From Fratercula arctica (Eukaryota > Chordata > Aves > Charadriiformes > Alcidae), in the NCBI GenBank assembly GCA_947846985.1, contig CANTUZ010000027.1, forward strand, positions 5,656,491-5,720,490: a DNA stretch of 64,000 nt, given 5' to 3'. A model generated the notes under the pieces. The model was given only the letters and a program-made list of their open reading frames with translations, did not search any database and was not told the DNA's origin. The position numbers and the translations under genes were made by a program. Shown in pieces: positions 30,976 to 44,400 of this stretch. Each line of letters opens with the position of its first letter. Within the stretch, counting starts at the first letter, position 1.

Positions 30976-31175
30976 NNNNNNNNNNNNNNNNNNNNNNNNN
31001 NNNNNNNNNNNNNNNNNNNNNNNNNNNNNNNNNNNNNNNNNNNNNNNNNNNNNNNNNNNNNNNNNNNNNNNNNNNNNNNNNNNNNNNNNNNNNNNNNNNN
31101 NNNNNNNNNNNNNNNNNNNNNNNNNNNNNNNNNNNNNNNNNNNNNNNNNNNNNNNNNNNNNNNNNNNNNNNNNNN
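30976..31175. other. Assembly gap, 200 N
   Basis: Joins plant retrotransposon sequence to the satellite array. Confidence 0.99.
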
Positions 31176-34100
31176 GTTTTCCCTCGTGGCACCTTGGCGT
31201 GGCAGCAATCTCTAGACATATGGCAATTTTTGAGGCTGGCCAGTGGGGCACATGAGAAAGCGTGCTTTTGACACTGAAGGCACCAGAAAACACAGGAGCC
31301 CCAAGGTCTCTGTGCCAATAGAACAGGTTGCAAGAGAGCTTTAAAACAAGCCACAGTTTTCCCTCGTGGCACCTTGGCTGTGGCAGCAATCTCTAGACAT
31401 GTGGTAATTTCTACAGGGTGGCCGGGGGCACATGAGAAAGGGTGCTTTTGACACTGAAGGCACCAGAAAAACAAGGAGCCCCAAGGTCTCTGTGCCAATA
31501 GAACAGGTTGCAAGAGAGCTTTAAAACAAGCCACAGTTTTCCCTCGTGGCACCTTGGCTGTGGCAGCAATCTCTAGACATATGGTAATTTCTACAGGGTG
31601 GCCGTGGGGCACATGAGAAAGAGTGCTTTTGACACTGAAGGCACCAGAAAAACAAGGAGCCCCAAGGTCTCTGTGCCAATAGAACAGGTTGCAAGAGAGC
31701 TTTAAAACAAGCCACAGTTTTCCCTCGTGGCACCTTGGCGTGGCAGCAATCTCTAGACATATGGTAATTTCTACAGGGTGGCCATGGGGCAGAGTAAGAA
31801 AGCGTGCTTTTGACACTGAAGGCACCAGGAAAGCACGGAGCCCCAAGGCCTCTGTGCCAATAGAACAGGTTGCAAGAGAGCTTTAAAACAAGCCACAGTT
31901 TTCCCTCGTGGCACCTTGGCTGTGGCAGCAATCTCTAGACATGTGGTAATTTTTAAGGCCGGCAGTGGGGCACCTGAGAAAGGGTGCTTTTGACACTGAA
32001 GGCGCCAGAAAAACAAGGAGCCCCAAGGTCTCTGTGCCAATAGAACAGGTTGCAAGAGAGCTTTAAAACAAGCCACAGATTTCCCTCGTGGCACCTTGGG
32101 CGTGGCAGCAATCTCTAGACATATGGTAATTTTTGAGGCTCGCCATGGGGAGAGTAAGAAAGCGTGCTTTTGACACTGAAGGCACCAGGAAAGCCCGGAG
32201 CCCCAAGGCCTATGTGCCAATAGAACAGGTTGCAAGAGAGCTTTAAAACAAGCCACAGTTTTCCCTCGTGGCACCTTGGCTGTGGCAGCAATCTCTAGAC
32301 ATATGGCAATTTTTAAGGCCGGCAGTGGGGCACCTGAGAAAGGGTGCTTTTGACACTGAAGGCGCCAGAAAAACAAGGAGCCCCAAGGTCTCTGTGCCAA
32401 TAGAACAGGTTGCAAGAGAGGTCTAAAACAAGCCACAGTTTTCCCTCGTGGCACCTTGGCTGTGGCAGCAATCTCTAGACATATGGCAATTTTTAAGGCG
32501 GCAGTGGGGCACTGAGAAAGGGTGCTTTTGACACTGAAGGCGCCAGAAAAACAAGGAGCCCCAAGGTCTCTGTGCCAATAGAACAGGTTGCAAGAGAGCT
32601 TTAAAACAAGCCACAGTTTTCCCTCGTGGCACCTTGGCTGTGGCAGCAATCTCTAGACATATGGCAATTTTTAAGGCCGGCAGTGGGGCACCTGAGAAAG
32701 GGTGCTTTTGACACTGAAGGCGCCAGAAAAACACGGAGCCCCAAGGTCTCTGTGCCAATAGAACAGGTTGCATAGAGCTTTAATACAAGCCACAGTTTTC
32801 CCTCGTGGCACCTTGGGCGTGGCAGCAATCTCTAGACATATGGTAATTTTTGAGGCTGGCCATGGGGAGAGTAAGAAAGCGTGCTTTTGACAGTGAAGGC
32901 ACCAGGAAAGCCCGGAGCCCCAAGGTCTCTGTGCCAATAGAACAGGTTGCAAGAGAGCTTTAAAACAAGCCACAGTTTTCCCTCGTGGCACCTTGGCCGT
33001 GGCAGCAATCTCTAGACATATGGCAATTTCTACAGGGTGGCCGTGGGGGCACCTGAGAAAGGGTGCTTTTGACACTGAAGGCGCCAGAAAAACAAGGAGC
33101 CCCAAGGTCTCTGTGCCAATAGAACAGGTTGCAAGAGAGCTTTAAAACAAGCCACAGTTTTCCCTCGTGGCACCTTGGCTGTGGCAGCAATCTCTAGACA
33201 TATGGTAATTTTTAAGGCTGGCCATGGGGAGACTGAGAAAGCGTGCTTTTGACACTGAAGGCACCAGGAAAGCCCGGAGCCCCAAGGTCTCTGTGCCAAT
33301 AGAACAGGTTGCATAGTGCATTAATACAGCCACAGTTTTCCCTCGTGGCACCTTGGCTGTGGCAGCAATCTCTAGACATGTGGTAATTTCTACAGGGTGG
33401 CCGTGGGGCACATGAGAAAGGGTGCTTTTGACACTGAAGGCACCAGAAAAACAGGAGCCCCAAGGTCTCTGTGCCAATAGAACAGGTTGCAAGAGAGCTT
33501 TAAAACAAGCCACAGTTTTCCCTCGTGGCACCTTGGCTGTGGCAGCAATCTCTAGACATATGGTAATTTCTACAGGGTGGCCATGGGGCAGTGAGAAAGC
33601 GTGCTTTTGACACTGAAGGCACCAGGAAAGCCTGGAGCCCCAAGGCCTATGTGCCAATAGAACAGGTTGCAAGAGAGCTTTAAAGCAAGCCACAGTTTTC
33701 CCTCGTGGCACCTTGGCTGTGGCAGCAATCTCTAGACATATGGCAATTTTTTACAGGCTGGCCGTGGGGCACCTGAGAAAGGGTGCTTTTGACACTGAAG
33801 GCACCAGAAAAACAAGGAGCCCCAAGGTCTCTGTGCCAATAGAACAGGTTGCAAGAGAGCTTTAAAACAAGCCACAGATTTCCCTCGTGGCACCTTGGGC
33901 GTGGCAGCAATCTCTAGACATATGGTAATTTTTGAGGCTGGCCATGGGAGAGTAAGAAAGCGTGCTTTTGACACTGAAGGCACCAGGAAAGCCCGGAGCC
34001 CCAAGGCCTATGTGCCAATAGAACAGGTTGCAAGAGAGCTTTAAAACAAGCCACAGTTTTCCCTCGTGGCACCTTGGCCGTGGCAGCAATCTCTAGACAT

Positions 34101-34576
34101 ATGGAAATTTTCTACAGGGTCGGCCGTGGGGCACCTGAGAAAGGGTGCTTTTGACACTGAAGGCGCCAGAAAAACCAGGAGCCCCAAGGTCCTCTGTGCC
34201 AATAGAACAGGTTGCAAGAGAGCTTTAAAACAAGCCACAGTTTTCCCTCGTGGCACCTTGGGCTGTGGCAGCAATCTCTAGACATATGGCAATTTTTAAG
34301 GCTGGCAGTGGGGCACATGAGAAAGGGTGCTTTTGACACTGAAGGCACCAGAAAAGCCCGGAGCCCCAAGGTCTCTGTGCCAATAGAACAGGTTGCAAGA
34401 GAGCTTTAAAACAAGCCACAGTTTCCCCTCGTGGCACCTTGGGCTGTGGCAGCAATCTCTAGACATATGGCAATTTTTAAGGCCGGCAGTGGGGCACCTG
34501 AGAAAGGGTGCTTTTGACACTGAAGGCGCCAGAAAAACAAGGAGCCCCAAGGCTCTCTGTGCCAATAGAACAGGTT
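31176..34576. repeat. ~180-bp tandem satellite, about 19 monomers
   Basis: Each monomer starts near TTTTCCCTCGTGGCACCTTGG and ends near GAGCTTTAAAACAAGCCACAG. Starts are at about 31176, 31356, 31537, 31718, 31899 and so on at 178-183-base spacing. Two monomer types are distinguishable by AGAAAGCGTGC with CCAGGAAAGCCCGGAGC versus AGAAAGGGTGC with CCAGAAAAACAAGGAGC. The two often alternate. Reading frames on the minus strand are repeat artefacts. The satellite family is not one I can name. Confidence 0.93.
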
Positions 34577-34673
34577 GCAGAGCCAGCAGAGGATGATTAG
34601 CAGAGAAGAGAGAGAGAGGAGAAGAGAGGAGAGAGAGAGAGAGAAGAGAGAAGAGAGGAGAGAGAGAGGAAGA

Positions 34674-34730
<57 letters not shown>

Positions 34731-34939
34731 AGAGAAAGAGGAGAAGAGAGAGAAGTAGAGGAGAAAGAGAGAGAGAGAAGAAAGAGAGGAGAGAAGAAGG
34801 AAGAGAAGAGAGAGAGAGAAGAGAGAGAGAGAAGAGAAGAAGGAGAGAAGAGAGAGAGAAGAGAGAAGAGAGAGAGTAGGAGAGAGGAGAGAGAGAAGAG
34901 AGAGAGAGGAGAGTAGAGAGAGAGGAAGAGAGAAAGAGA

Positions 34940-34974
<35 letters not shown>

Positions 34975-35003
34975 GGAGAAGGAGAGAGAGAGAGAAGAGA
35001 GAG

Positions 35004-35035
<32 letters not shown>

Positions 35036-36519
35036 GAGGAGGAGAGAGAGGAGAGAAGGAGAGAGGAGAGAAGGAGAGAGGAGAGAGGAGAAAGAAGAGA
35101 GAAGAGAGAAGAGAGAGAGAAGAAGAGAGAAGAGAAGGAAGAGAGAAGAGAAGAGGAGAAGAGAGAAGAAGAGAAGAGAAGAGAGAAGAGAGAAGAGAGA
35201 GAAGAAGAGAAGAAAGAGAGAGAGAAGAGAAGAGAGGAGAGAAGAGAGAAGAGAAGAAGAAAGAAGAGAGAGAAGGAAGAGAGAGAGAGAAGAAGAGGAG
35301 AAGAGAAGAGAGAAGAAGAGAGAGAGAAGAGAAGAGGAGAAGAGAGAAGAGAGAGAAGAAAGAAGAGAGAAGAAAGAAGAGAGAAGAAGAGGAGAGAGAA
35401 GGAGAGAGGAGAGAGGAGAGAGGAGAGGAGAAAGAAGAGAGAAGAGAAGAAGAGAGAAGAGGAGAGAAGAAAGAAGAGAGAAGAAAGAAGAGAGAAGAAA
35501 GAAGAGAGAAGAAAGAAGAGAGAAGAGAGAAGAGAGAGAGAAGAAGAGAGAAAGAAGAGAGGAGAGAGAAGAGAAGAGAGAAGAGAAGAGAGAGAGAAAG
35601 AAGAGAAGAGAAGAGAGGAGAAGAGAAGAGAGAAGAGAGAAGAGAAGAAGAGGAGAAAGAAGAGAGAAGAAGAGGAAGAGAAGAGAGAAGAGAGAAGGAA
35701 GAGAGAAGAGAGAAGAAGAGAAGAGAAGAGGAGAGAGAAAGAGGAAGAAGAGAAGAGAAAGAGGAAGAGAAGAGAGAAAAGAGAAGAAGAGAGAAGAGAA
35801 GAGAGGAGAGAGAAGAAGAGAGAGAAGAGAGAAGAGAGAAGAGAAGAAGGAGAGAGAAGAGAAAGAGAGGAGAAGGAGAGAAGAGAGAGAAGAGAGAAGA
35901 AGAGAAGAGAAGAGAGAAAGAGAGAGAGAGAGGAGAGGAGAGAGAAGAGAAGGAGAGAGAGGAAAGAGAGAGAAGAGAGAGAAGAGAAGAGGAGAGAGAG
36001 AAGAGCTAGAGAAGAGAGAGAGAGAAGAGAAGAGAGAGAGAAGAGAAGAGAGAAGAGAGAGAGAAGAGAAGAGAAGAGAAGAGAGAGAGAAGAAAGAGAG
36101 AAGAGAGAGAGAAAGAGAAGAGAGAGAAGAGGAAGAGAGAGAGAAGAGAGAGAAAGAAGAGAGAGGAGAAGAGAAGAAGAGGAGAGAGAAGAGAAAGAGA
36201 GAGAGAAGAGAGAAGAGAGAAGAGAAAAGAGAGAGGAGAAGAGAGAAGAAGAGGAGAAGAGAGAGAAGAGAGAAGAAAAGAAGAGAGAGAAGAGAGAGAA
36301 GAGAAGAGAAGAGAGAGAGAGAGAGAAGAGAGAAGAGAAGAGAGAGAAGAGAGGAGAGAAAAGAGAGAAGAGAAGAGAGAGAAGAGGAGAGAGAAGAGAG
36401 AAGAGAGAGAAGGAAGAGAGAAGAAGAGGAGAGAGAAGAGAAGAGAAGGAGAGAGAGAAAGAGAGAAGAGAGAGAAGAAGAGAGAAGAGAAAGAGAGAGA
36501 GGAGAAGAGAGAAGAGAGA

Positions 36520-36555
<36 letters not shown>

Positions 36556-38449
36556 AGAAGAGAGAAGAGAGAGAGAGAAAGGAGAAGAGAGAAGAGAGTA
36601 GAGAGAGAAGAAGAAGAGAGAGAAGAGAAGAGAGGAGAAGAGAGAGAAAGAGAGAAGGAGAGAGAAGAGGAGAAGAGAGAAGAGATCGGAGAGAAGAGAT
36701 CGGAAGAGAGAGAAGAGAAGGAAGAGAGAGGAGAAGAGAGAGAAGAAGAGAAGAGAGAAGAGAAAGAGAGAGAAGAGAGAGAAGAGAAGAGAAGAAAGAG
36801 AGAAGAGAGAAGAGAGAGAAGAGAGAGAGAAGAGAGAAAGAAGAGAGAAGAGAGAAGAGAAAGAAGAGAAGGAGAGAGAGAGAGGAGAGAGGAAGAAGAG
36901 AGAAGAGAGAAGAGAGAGAAGAAGAGAAGAGAGAAGAGAGAGAAGAGAAGAGAGAAGAGAGAAGAAGAGAGAAGAGGAGAAGAGAGAGAGAGAAGAGAGA
37001 GAAGAGAGAAGAGGAGAGAGATAGAGAGGAAGAGAAGAGAGAGAGAAGAAAGAGAGAGAGAGAGAGAGGAAGAGAGAGAGAGAAGAGAGAAGAGGAGAGA
37101 GAGAAGAGAAGAGAAGAGAGAAGAGAGAGAAGGAAGAGAGAGAGAGGAGAGAAAGAGAGAGAGGAGAGAGAAGAGAGAAGGAGAAGAAGAGAGAGAGAGA
37201 AGAGAGAGAAGAGAGAAGAAGAGAGGAGAGAAGAGAGAGGAAGAGAGAGAGAGAGAAGAGAGAAGGAGAGAGAAGAGAGAGAAGAGAGAAGAAGAGAGAA
37301 GAGAAGAGAGAGAGAGAAAGAGAAGAGAGAGAGAAGAGAGAGGAGAAGAAGAGAGAGAGAGAAGAGGAGAGAAGAGAGAGAGAAGAGAGAAGAGAAGAAG
37401 AGAGAAGGAGAGAGGAAGAGAGAGAGAAGAGAGAAGAGAGAGAAGAGAGAGAAGAGAAGAGAGAGGAGAGAAGAGAGAGAAGAGTAAGAGAAGAGAGAAG
37501 AAGAGAAGAGAAGAGAGAGAGAGAAAGAGAGAGAGGAAAGAGGAAGAGAAGAGAGAGAGAGGAGAAGAAGAGAAGAGAGAGAGAAGAGAGAAGAGAGAGA
37601 GAGAGGAGAAGAAGAGAGAGAAGAGAGGAGAGGAGAGAAGAAGGAGAAGAGAGAGAAGAGATCGGAAGAGAGAGAGCCCTAGAGAAGAGAGAGAAGAGAT
37701 CGGAAGAGAGAGAGCCCTAGAGAAGAGATCGGAGAGAAGAGATCGGAAGAGAGAGAGCCCTAGAGAAGAGATCGGAGAGAAGAGATCGGAAGAGAGGAGA
37801 AAGGAGAGAGAGAGAGAGAGAGAGAAGAGAAGAGAGGAGAAGAAGAGAGGAGAGAAGAGAAGGAGAGAGGAGAGAGAGAAAGAAGAGAGAAGAGAGAAGA
37901 GAGAGAAGAGAAGAGAAGAAAGAAGAGAGAAGAAAGAGAAGAGAGAGAAGAAAGAAGAGAGAAGAAAGAAGAGAGAAGAGAGAAGAGAGAGAGATAGAGA
38001 AGAAGAAAGAAAGAAGAAGAGAGAAGAAAGAGAGAGAGAAGAGAGAAGAAGAGAAGAAGAGAGGAGAGAGAGAAAGAAGAGAGAGAGAAAGAGGAGAAGA
38101 AAGAAAGAGAGAAGAGAGAAGAGAGAAGAGAGAAAGAGAAGAGAAGAGAGAGAAGAGAGAAGAGAAGAAGAGAGAAGAGAGAAGAGAAGAGAGAGGAGAA
38201 GAAGAAGAGAGAAGAAGAGAAGAGAAAGAGAGAGAAGAGAAGAGAGAAGAGAGAAGAAGAGAGAAAGTAGAGAAGAGAAGAGAAGAGGAAGAGAGAAGAG
38301 AGAGAGAAGAAGAGAGAAAGAGAAGAGAGAGAAGAAGAGAAGAGGAGAAAGAGAGAGGAAGAGAGAGAGAAGAGAGAAGAAGAAGGAGAAGAGAGAAGAG
38401 AGAGAAGAGAGAAGAAGAGAGAAAGAGAAAGAGAGAGAGAGAAGAGAGA

Positions 38450-38481
<32 letters not shown>

Positions 38482-41400
38482 AAGAAGAAGAAGAGAAGAA
38501 GAGAGAGAAAGAGAAGGAGAGGAGAGAAGAGAGAGAAGAAGAGAGAAGAGAAGAGAGAAGAGAGAAGAAGAGAGAGAAGAGAGAGAGAGAAGAAGAGAAG
38601 AAGATAGAGAGAGAAAGAAGAAAGAGAAGAGAAGAGAAGAGAGAGAAAGAAGTAGAAGAAGAAGAGAAAGAGAAGAGAGATAGAGAAAGGAAGAGAGAGA
38701 AAGAGAGAGAGAGAGAGGAGAAGAGAAGAAGAGAGAGAAAGAAGAGAGAGAGAAGAGGAAGAGAGAAGAGAGAGAAGGAGAAGAAGAGAGAGAAGAGAAG
38801 AGAGAAGAGAAGAGAGAAGAGAGAGAGAAGAAGAAGAAGAGGAGAGAGAAAGAGAGAAGAGAAGAGGAGAAGAAGAGAAGAAGAAAGAGAGAAGAGAGAG
38901 AAGAAGAGAGAGAAGAGAGAGAGAGAGGAAGAGAAGAGAGAAGAGAAGAGAGAAGAAGAAGAGAAGAGAGAAAGATAGAGAGAGAGAGAGAAGAGAAGAG
39001 AGAAGAAAGAGAGAGAGAAGAGAAGAGAGAAGAAGAGAGAGAGAGAAGAAAGAAGAGAAGAAAGAGAAGGAGAAGAGAAGAGAAGAGAAGAGAGATAGAG
39101 AAGAGAGAAGAGAAGAGAGAGAGAAGAAGAAGAGAGAAGAAGAAGAAGAAGAGAATAGATAGAGAAGAGAAGAGAGAGAAGAAGAAGAGAAGAGAGAAGA
39201 AGAAGAGAGAAGAGAAGAAGAGAGAAGAGAGAGAAGAAGAGAAGGAGAAGAGATAGAAGAGAGAAAGAGAGAGAGAAGAGAGAGAAGAAGAGAAGAGAAG
39301 AGAGAAGAAGAGAGAGAAAGAAAGAAGAGAGAGAGAAGAAGAGAAGAGAAGAGAGAAAGAAGAGAAGAGAGAAAGAAGAGAGAGAAGAGAAGAGAGAGAG
39401 AGAAAGAGAGAGAGAGAGAAGAGAGAGAGAAGAAGAAAGAAGAGAGAAGAGAAGAGAAGAGAGAAGAGAAGAGAGAGGAAGAGAGAGAAGAGAGAGAGAG
39501 AAGAGAAGAGAGAAGAAAAGAGAGAAGAGAAGAGAAGAGAAGAGGAGAGAGAAAGAGAAGAAAGAGAGAAGAGAAGAGAGAGAGAAGAAAAGAGAGAGAA
39601 GAAGAGAAGAGAAGAAGAGAAGAAGAAAGAGAGAGAGAGAGAGAAGAAGAGAAAGAAGAGAGAAGAAAGAGAAGAAAGAGAAGAGAGAGAGAAAGAAGAA
39701 GAGAAGAAAGAGAGAGAAGAAGAGAAGATAGAGAAGAGAGAGAAGAAGAGAGAGAGAAGAGAGAAGAGAGAGAAGAGAGAAGAAGAAAGAAGAGAGAAGA
39801 GAGAGAAGAGAAGAAAGAGAGAAGAAAGAGAAGAAGAAGAGAAGAGAGAAGAAGGAGAGAAGAAGAGAAGAAGAGAAGAGAAGAGAAGAAGGAAAGAGAG
39901 AAAGAAGAAGAGAAAGAGAAGAAGAGAGAAAGAAAGAGAGAAGAAAGAAGAGAAGAAGAGAGAAGAGAAGAAGAGAAGAGAGAGAAGAAGAAAGAGATAG
40001 AGAAAGAAGAAAGAGAAGAAGAGAGAGAAGAGGAAGAGAGAGAAAGAAGAGAGAGAGAAGAAGAGAAGAAGAGAGAAAGAAAGAGAGAGAAGAGAAAAGA
40101 AGAGGAGAGAAGAGAAGAGAAGAGAGAAGAAAGAAGAGAGAGAAGAAGAGAGAGGAAAGAGAAGAAAGAGAGAGGAAGAAGAAGAAAGAGAAGAAGAGGA
40201 GAGAGAGAAGAAGAGAGAAGAAGAAGAGAGAATAGAGAAGAAGAGAGAGAAGAGGAGAGAGAAGAGAGAGGAGAAGAGAAGAAGAGGAAGAAGAGAAAGA
40301 GAAGAGAGAGAGAGAGAGAGAGAAAGAAGAGTAGAAGAGAGAGAGAGAGAGAAGAAGGAAGAAGAGAGGAGAAAGAAGGAGGAAAGAGAGAGGAAGAAGA
40401 GAAGAGAGGAGGAAGAAGAGAGAGAAGAGGAAGAGGAGAGAAGAAGAAGAGAAGAGGAAGGAGAGAAGAGAAGAGGAGAGAGAGAAGAGAGAGGAAGAGG
40501 AAGGAGAGAAGAGAAGGAGAAGAGAGAGAAGAAGAGAAGAGAGAAGAGGAGGGAGAAAGAAGAGAGAGAAGAGAGAGAAGAGAGAGGAGAAGAGAGAAGA
40601 GAGAGAAGAGAGAAGAGGGAGAAGAGAGAGAAGGAGAGAGAAGAGAAGAGGAGAGAAGAGAGGAAGAAGGAGAAGAGAAGAAGAGAGGAAGAGAGAGAGA
40701 AAGAGAGAAGAGAAGAGAAGAAGAAGGAGAAGAAAGAGAGAGAGAAGGAGAGAAGAGAGGAGAGAGGAAGAGAGAGAAGAGAGAGAGAAGAGAGAAGAGA
40801 GAAGAGGAGAAGAGAGAGAGAGAAGAAGAGAAGGAGAAAGGAGAAGAAGGAGAAAAGAGAGAAGAGAGGAAGAGAGAGGAGGAGAAGAGAAGAGAAGAGA
40901 GAGAGGAAGAGGAAGAAGAGAGGAGAAGAGAGAGAAGAAGAGAGGAGAGAGAAGGAGAGAAGAGAGAGAAGAAGAGAAGGAGAGAAGAGGAGAGGAAGAG
41001 AGAAGAGAGGAAGAGGAGAAGAGAGAGAAGGAAGAGAGAGGAAGAGAAGAAGAGGAGAAAGAGGAGGAGAGAAGAGAGAGAGGAAGAGAGAAGAAGAGAG
41101 AAGAGAGAGAAGGAAAGAGGAAGAGAGAGAGAGAAGAGGAGAGAAGAGAGAAGAAGAGAGAAGAGAGAAGAGGAAGAGAAGAGAGAAGAGAGAAAGAGAG
41201 AGGAGAAGAGAGAGAGAAGAAGAGGAGAAGAAGAAAGGAGAGAGAGAGAGAAGAGAAAGGAGAGGAGAAGAGAGAAGAGAGAGAAGAGAGAGAGAGAAGA
41301 AGAGGAAGGAGAAGAGAGAAGAGAGAAAGAGAGAGGAGAGAGAAGAGGAAGAAGAGAGAGAGAGAAAGAGGAAAGAAGGAGAGAGAAGAAGAGAAGAGAG

Positions 41401-44400
41401 GAAGAGAGAAGAGGAAGAGAGAGGAAGAAGAGAGGAAGAAGGAGAAGAAGAGAGAGAGGAGAGAAGAGAGAAGAGAGAAGAAGAGGAAGAGAGAGAGAGA
41501 AGAGAAGAAGAGAAGAGAGAGAAGGAAGAAGAGAGAGAGAGAGGAAAGAGAGGAAGAGAAGAAGAGAGAGAAGAGAGAAGAGAAGAGGAGAGAGAAGAGA
41601 GAGAAGAGAGAAGAGAGAGAAGAGGAGAAGAGAGGAAGGAGGAGAGAAGAGAAGAGAGAGGAAGAAGAGAGAAGAGGAAGGAAGAAGAGAAGAAGGAGGA
41701 AGAGAGGAGAGAAGAAGGAGAGAGGAGAGAAAGAGAGAGAGGAAGAGAGAGAAGAGAAGGAGAGAGAGAGAAGAGAGAGAGAAGGAGAGAAGAGGAGAAG
41801 AGAGAGGAGAAGAGGAGAGAGAGAGAAGAGAGAAGAGAAGAGGAGAGAAAGAGGAAGAAGGAGAGAGAGAGAAAGAGAGAGGAGAAGAGGAAGAGGAGAG
41901 AAGAGAGAAAGAGAGAGAAGAGGAGAGAGGAAAGAAGAAGGAAGAGAGAAGAAAGAGAAGGAGAAGAGAAAGAGAGGAGAAGAGAGGAGAGAGAAGAGGA
42001 AGAAGAGAAGAGAAGAAGAAGGAGAGGAGAGAAGAGAGAGAGAAGGAAGAGAAGAGAGGAGAAGAGAGAAGAAGAGAGAGAAGAGGAAGAGAAGAGGAGA
42101 GAAGAAGAGAAGAGGAGAAGAGGAGAGAAGGAGAGAAGAGGAGGAGAAGAGGAGAGAGAGAAGAGAGAGAAGAGAGAAGAGAGAAGAGGAGAAAGGAGAG
42201 AAAGAAGGAGGAAGAGGAGAAGAAAGAGAGAAGAGGAGAGAGAGAAAGGAGAGAGAAGAGAGAGAGAGAGAAGAGAGAGGAGAAGAGGAGAGAGAAGAGA
42301 GAAGAGAGAGAGAGAAGAGAGAAAAGAGAAGAGAAGAGAGAGAGAAGAGAGAAGGAGAGAAGAGGAGAGAGAGAGAGAAAGAAGAGAGGAGAAAGAGAGA
42401 GAAGAGGAAGGAAGGAGAGAAGAGAGAGAAGAGAAGGAGGAGAGAAGAGAGAAGAGATCGGAGAGAAGAGAGAGAGAAGAAGAGGAGAGAAGAGAGGAAG
42501 AGAAGAGAGGAGAAGAAGAGAGGAGAGAAGGAGAGAGGAGAGAAGGAGAGAGGAGAGAAGGAGAGAGGAGAAGAAGAGAAGAGGAGAGAGAAAGAGAAGA
42601 GAGAAGAGAGGAGAGAGAGAGAGGAGGAGAGAGAGAAAGAAGGAGAGAGAAGAGAAGAGAGGAGAAGAGGAGAAGAGAAGAGGAAGAGAGGAAGAAGAGA
42701 GAGAGGAGAAAGAGGAAGAGAACAGAGAGGAAGAGAACAGAGAGGAGAGAAGGAGAGGAGAAGAGAGAGAAGAGAGAAGAGAAGGAGGAAGAGAAGAGAA
42801 GGAGAAGAGAGAAGAGAAGAAGAGAGAAGAGGAGAGAAGAAAGAAGAGAGAAGAAAGAAGAGAGAAGAAAGAAGAGAGAAGGAGAGAGGAGAGGAGGAGA
42901 GAGGAGAGGAGAAGAGAGAGAAGAGAGAAGGAAGAGAAGAGAAAGGAGAGAGAGAAGAGAGGAGAAGAAGGAGAGAGAGAAGAGAGAAGAGAGAGAAGAA
43001 GAAAGAGAGAGAAGAGAGAAAGAAGGAGAAGAGAGAGAGGAAGGAGAAGAGAGGAGAAGGAAGAGAAGAGAGAGAGAGAAGAGAGAGGAGAGAGAAGAGG
43101 AGAAGGAGAGAGAAAGAGAGGAGAGAGAAGAGGAGAAAGAGGAGAGAGAAGGAGAGAGGAGAAGAGAAGAAGAGAAGAGAGAGAAGGAGAAGAGGAAGAG
43201 AGAGAGAGAGAGAGGAAAAGAGAGAAGAGGAGAGAAGGAGAGAGGAGAGAGGAGAAGAGAAGAGAGGAAGAAGAGAGAGAGGAAGAGAAGAGGAGAGAAG
43301 AGAAGAGGGAGAAGGAAGAAGAGAAGAGAGAGAGAGAAGAGAGAGAAAGAGAGGAGAGAGAGGAAGAGAGAAGAGGGAGAAGGAGAGAAGAAGAGAGAGG
43401 AAGAAGAGAGAGGAGAAAGGAGAAGGAGAGAAGAGAGAGAAGAGGAGAGGAGAGAAAAGAGAAGGAAGAGAGAAGAGAGGAGAGAAGGAAGAGAGAAGAA
43501 GGAGAGAGGAAAGAAGAGGAGAGAAGAGGAGAAGAAGGAGAAGAGAGAAGAGAGAGAAGAAAGAGAGGAGAGAGAAGAGGAAGAGAGAAGAGAGAGAGAG
43601 AAGGAGAGAGAAGAGAAGGAGAGGAGAGAGAGAGAAGGAGAGGAAAGGAGAGGAAGAGAAGAGAGAGAGGAGAAGAAGAGAAAGAGAGAAGGAAGAGAGA
43701 GAAGAAGAGAGGAGAGAGGAAGGAGAAGAGAGAGAGAAGAAGGAAGAGAGAGAAGGAGAAGAAGAGGAGAGAAGAAGAGAGGAGAGAGAAGGAAGAAGAG
43801 AGAGAAGAGGAGAGAGAAGGAGAAGAGGAGAGAAGAGAGAGGGAGAGAGAAGAGGAGAGAGAGGAAGAGAGAAGAGAGAGGAGAAGGAAGAGAAGAGGAG
43901 AGAGAGGAGAGAGGAGAAGAGAAGAGAGAGGAGAGAAGGAAGAGAGGAGAAGAGAGGAGAGAGAAGGAAGAGAGAAGAGAGGAGAAGAAGAGGAGAAGAG
44001 AAGAGAGAGAGAGGAGAGGAGAGAGGAGAGAAGAGAGAGAGAAGGAAGAGAGAGAAGAGAGGAAGAGAGAGAAGAGAAGAGAAGAAAGAGAGAAGGAGAG
44101 AGAAGGAGAGAGAGAGAAGAGAAGAGAGAGAGGAAGAAGAGGAAGAGAAGAGAAGGAGAGAAGAGAGAAGAGAAGAGGAGAGAGAGAAGGAGAGAGAGAG
44201 AAGAGGAGAAGAGAGAGGAGAGAGAGAAGAAGAGAGGAGGAAGAGAGAGAAGGAAGAGAGGAGAAGGAGAGAAGAGAGAAGAGAGAGAAGGAGAAGAAGA
44301 GAGAAGAGAAGAGAGAGAGAAGAGAGGAAGAGAGGAAAGAAGAGAAGAGAGAAGAGAGAGAAGAGAGAAGGAGAGAGAAGAGAGGAGAGAGAGAAGAAGA

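Noticed and set aside
31176..34576. CRISPR-like regular repeats
   Set aside because: The ~180-bp monomers are contiguous, with no unique spacers; this is satellite DNA.
31521..34596. Cys-rich minus-strand proteins in the satellite
   Set aside because: The same peptide recurs with every monomer and shifts frame with each indel; it has no start context or domain.
37657..37795. AGATCGGAAGAG resembles the start of an Illumina adapter
   Set aside because: Only twelve bases match, the adapter continuation is absent, and the word is part of a local minisatellite whose variants (GATCGGAGAG) also occur at 36685 and 42458.
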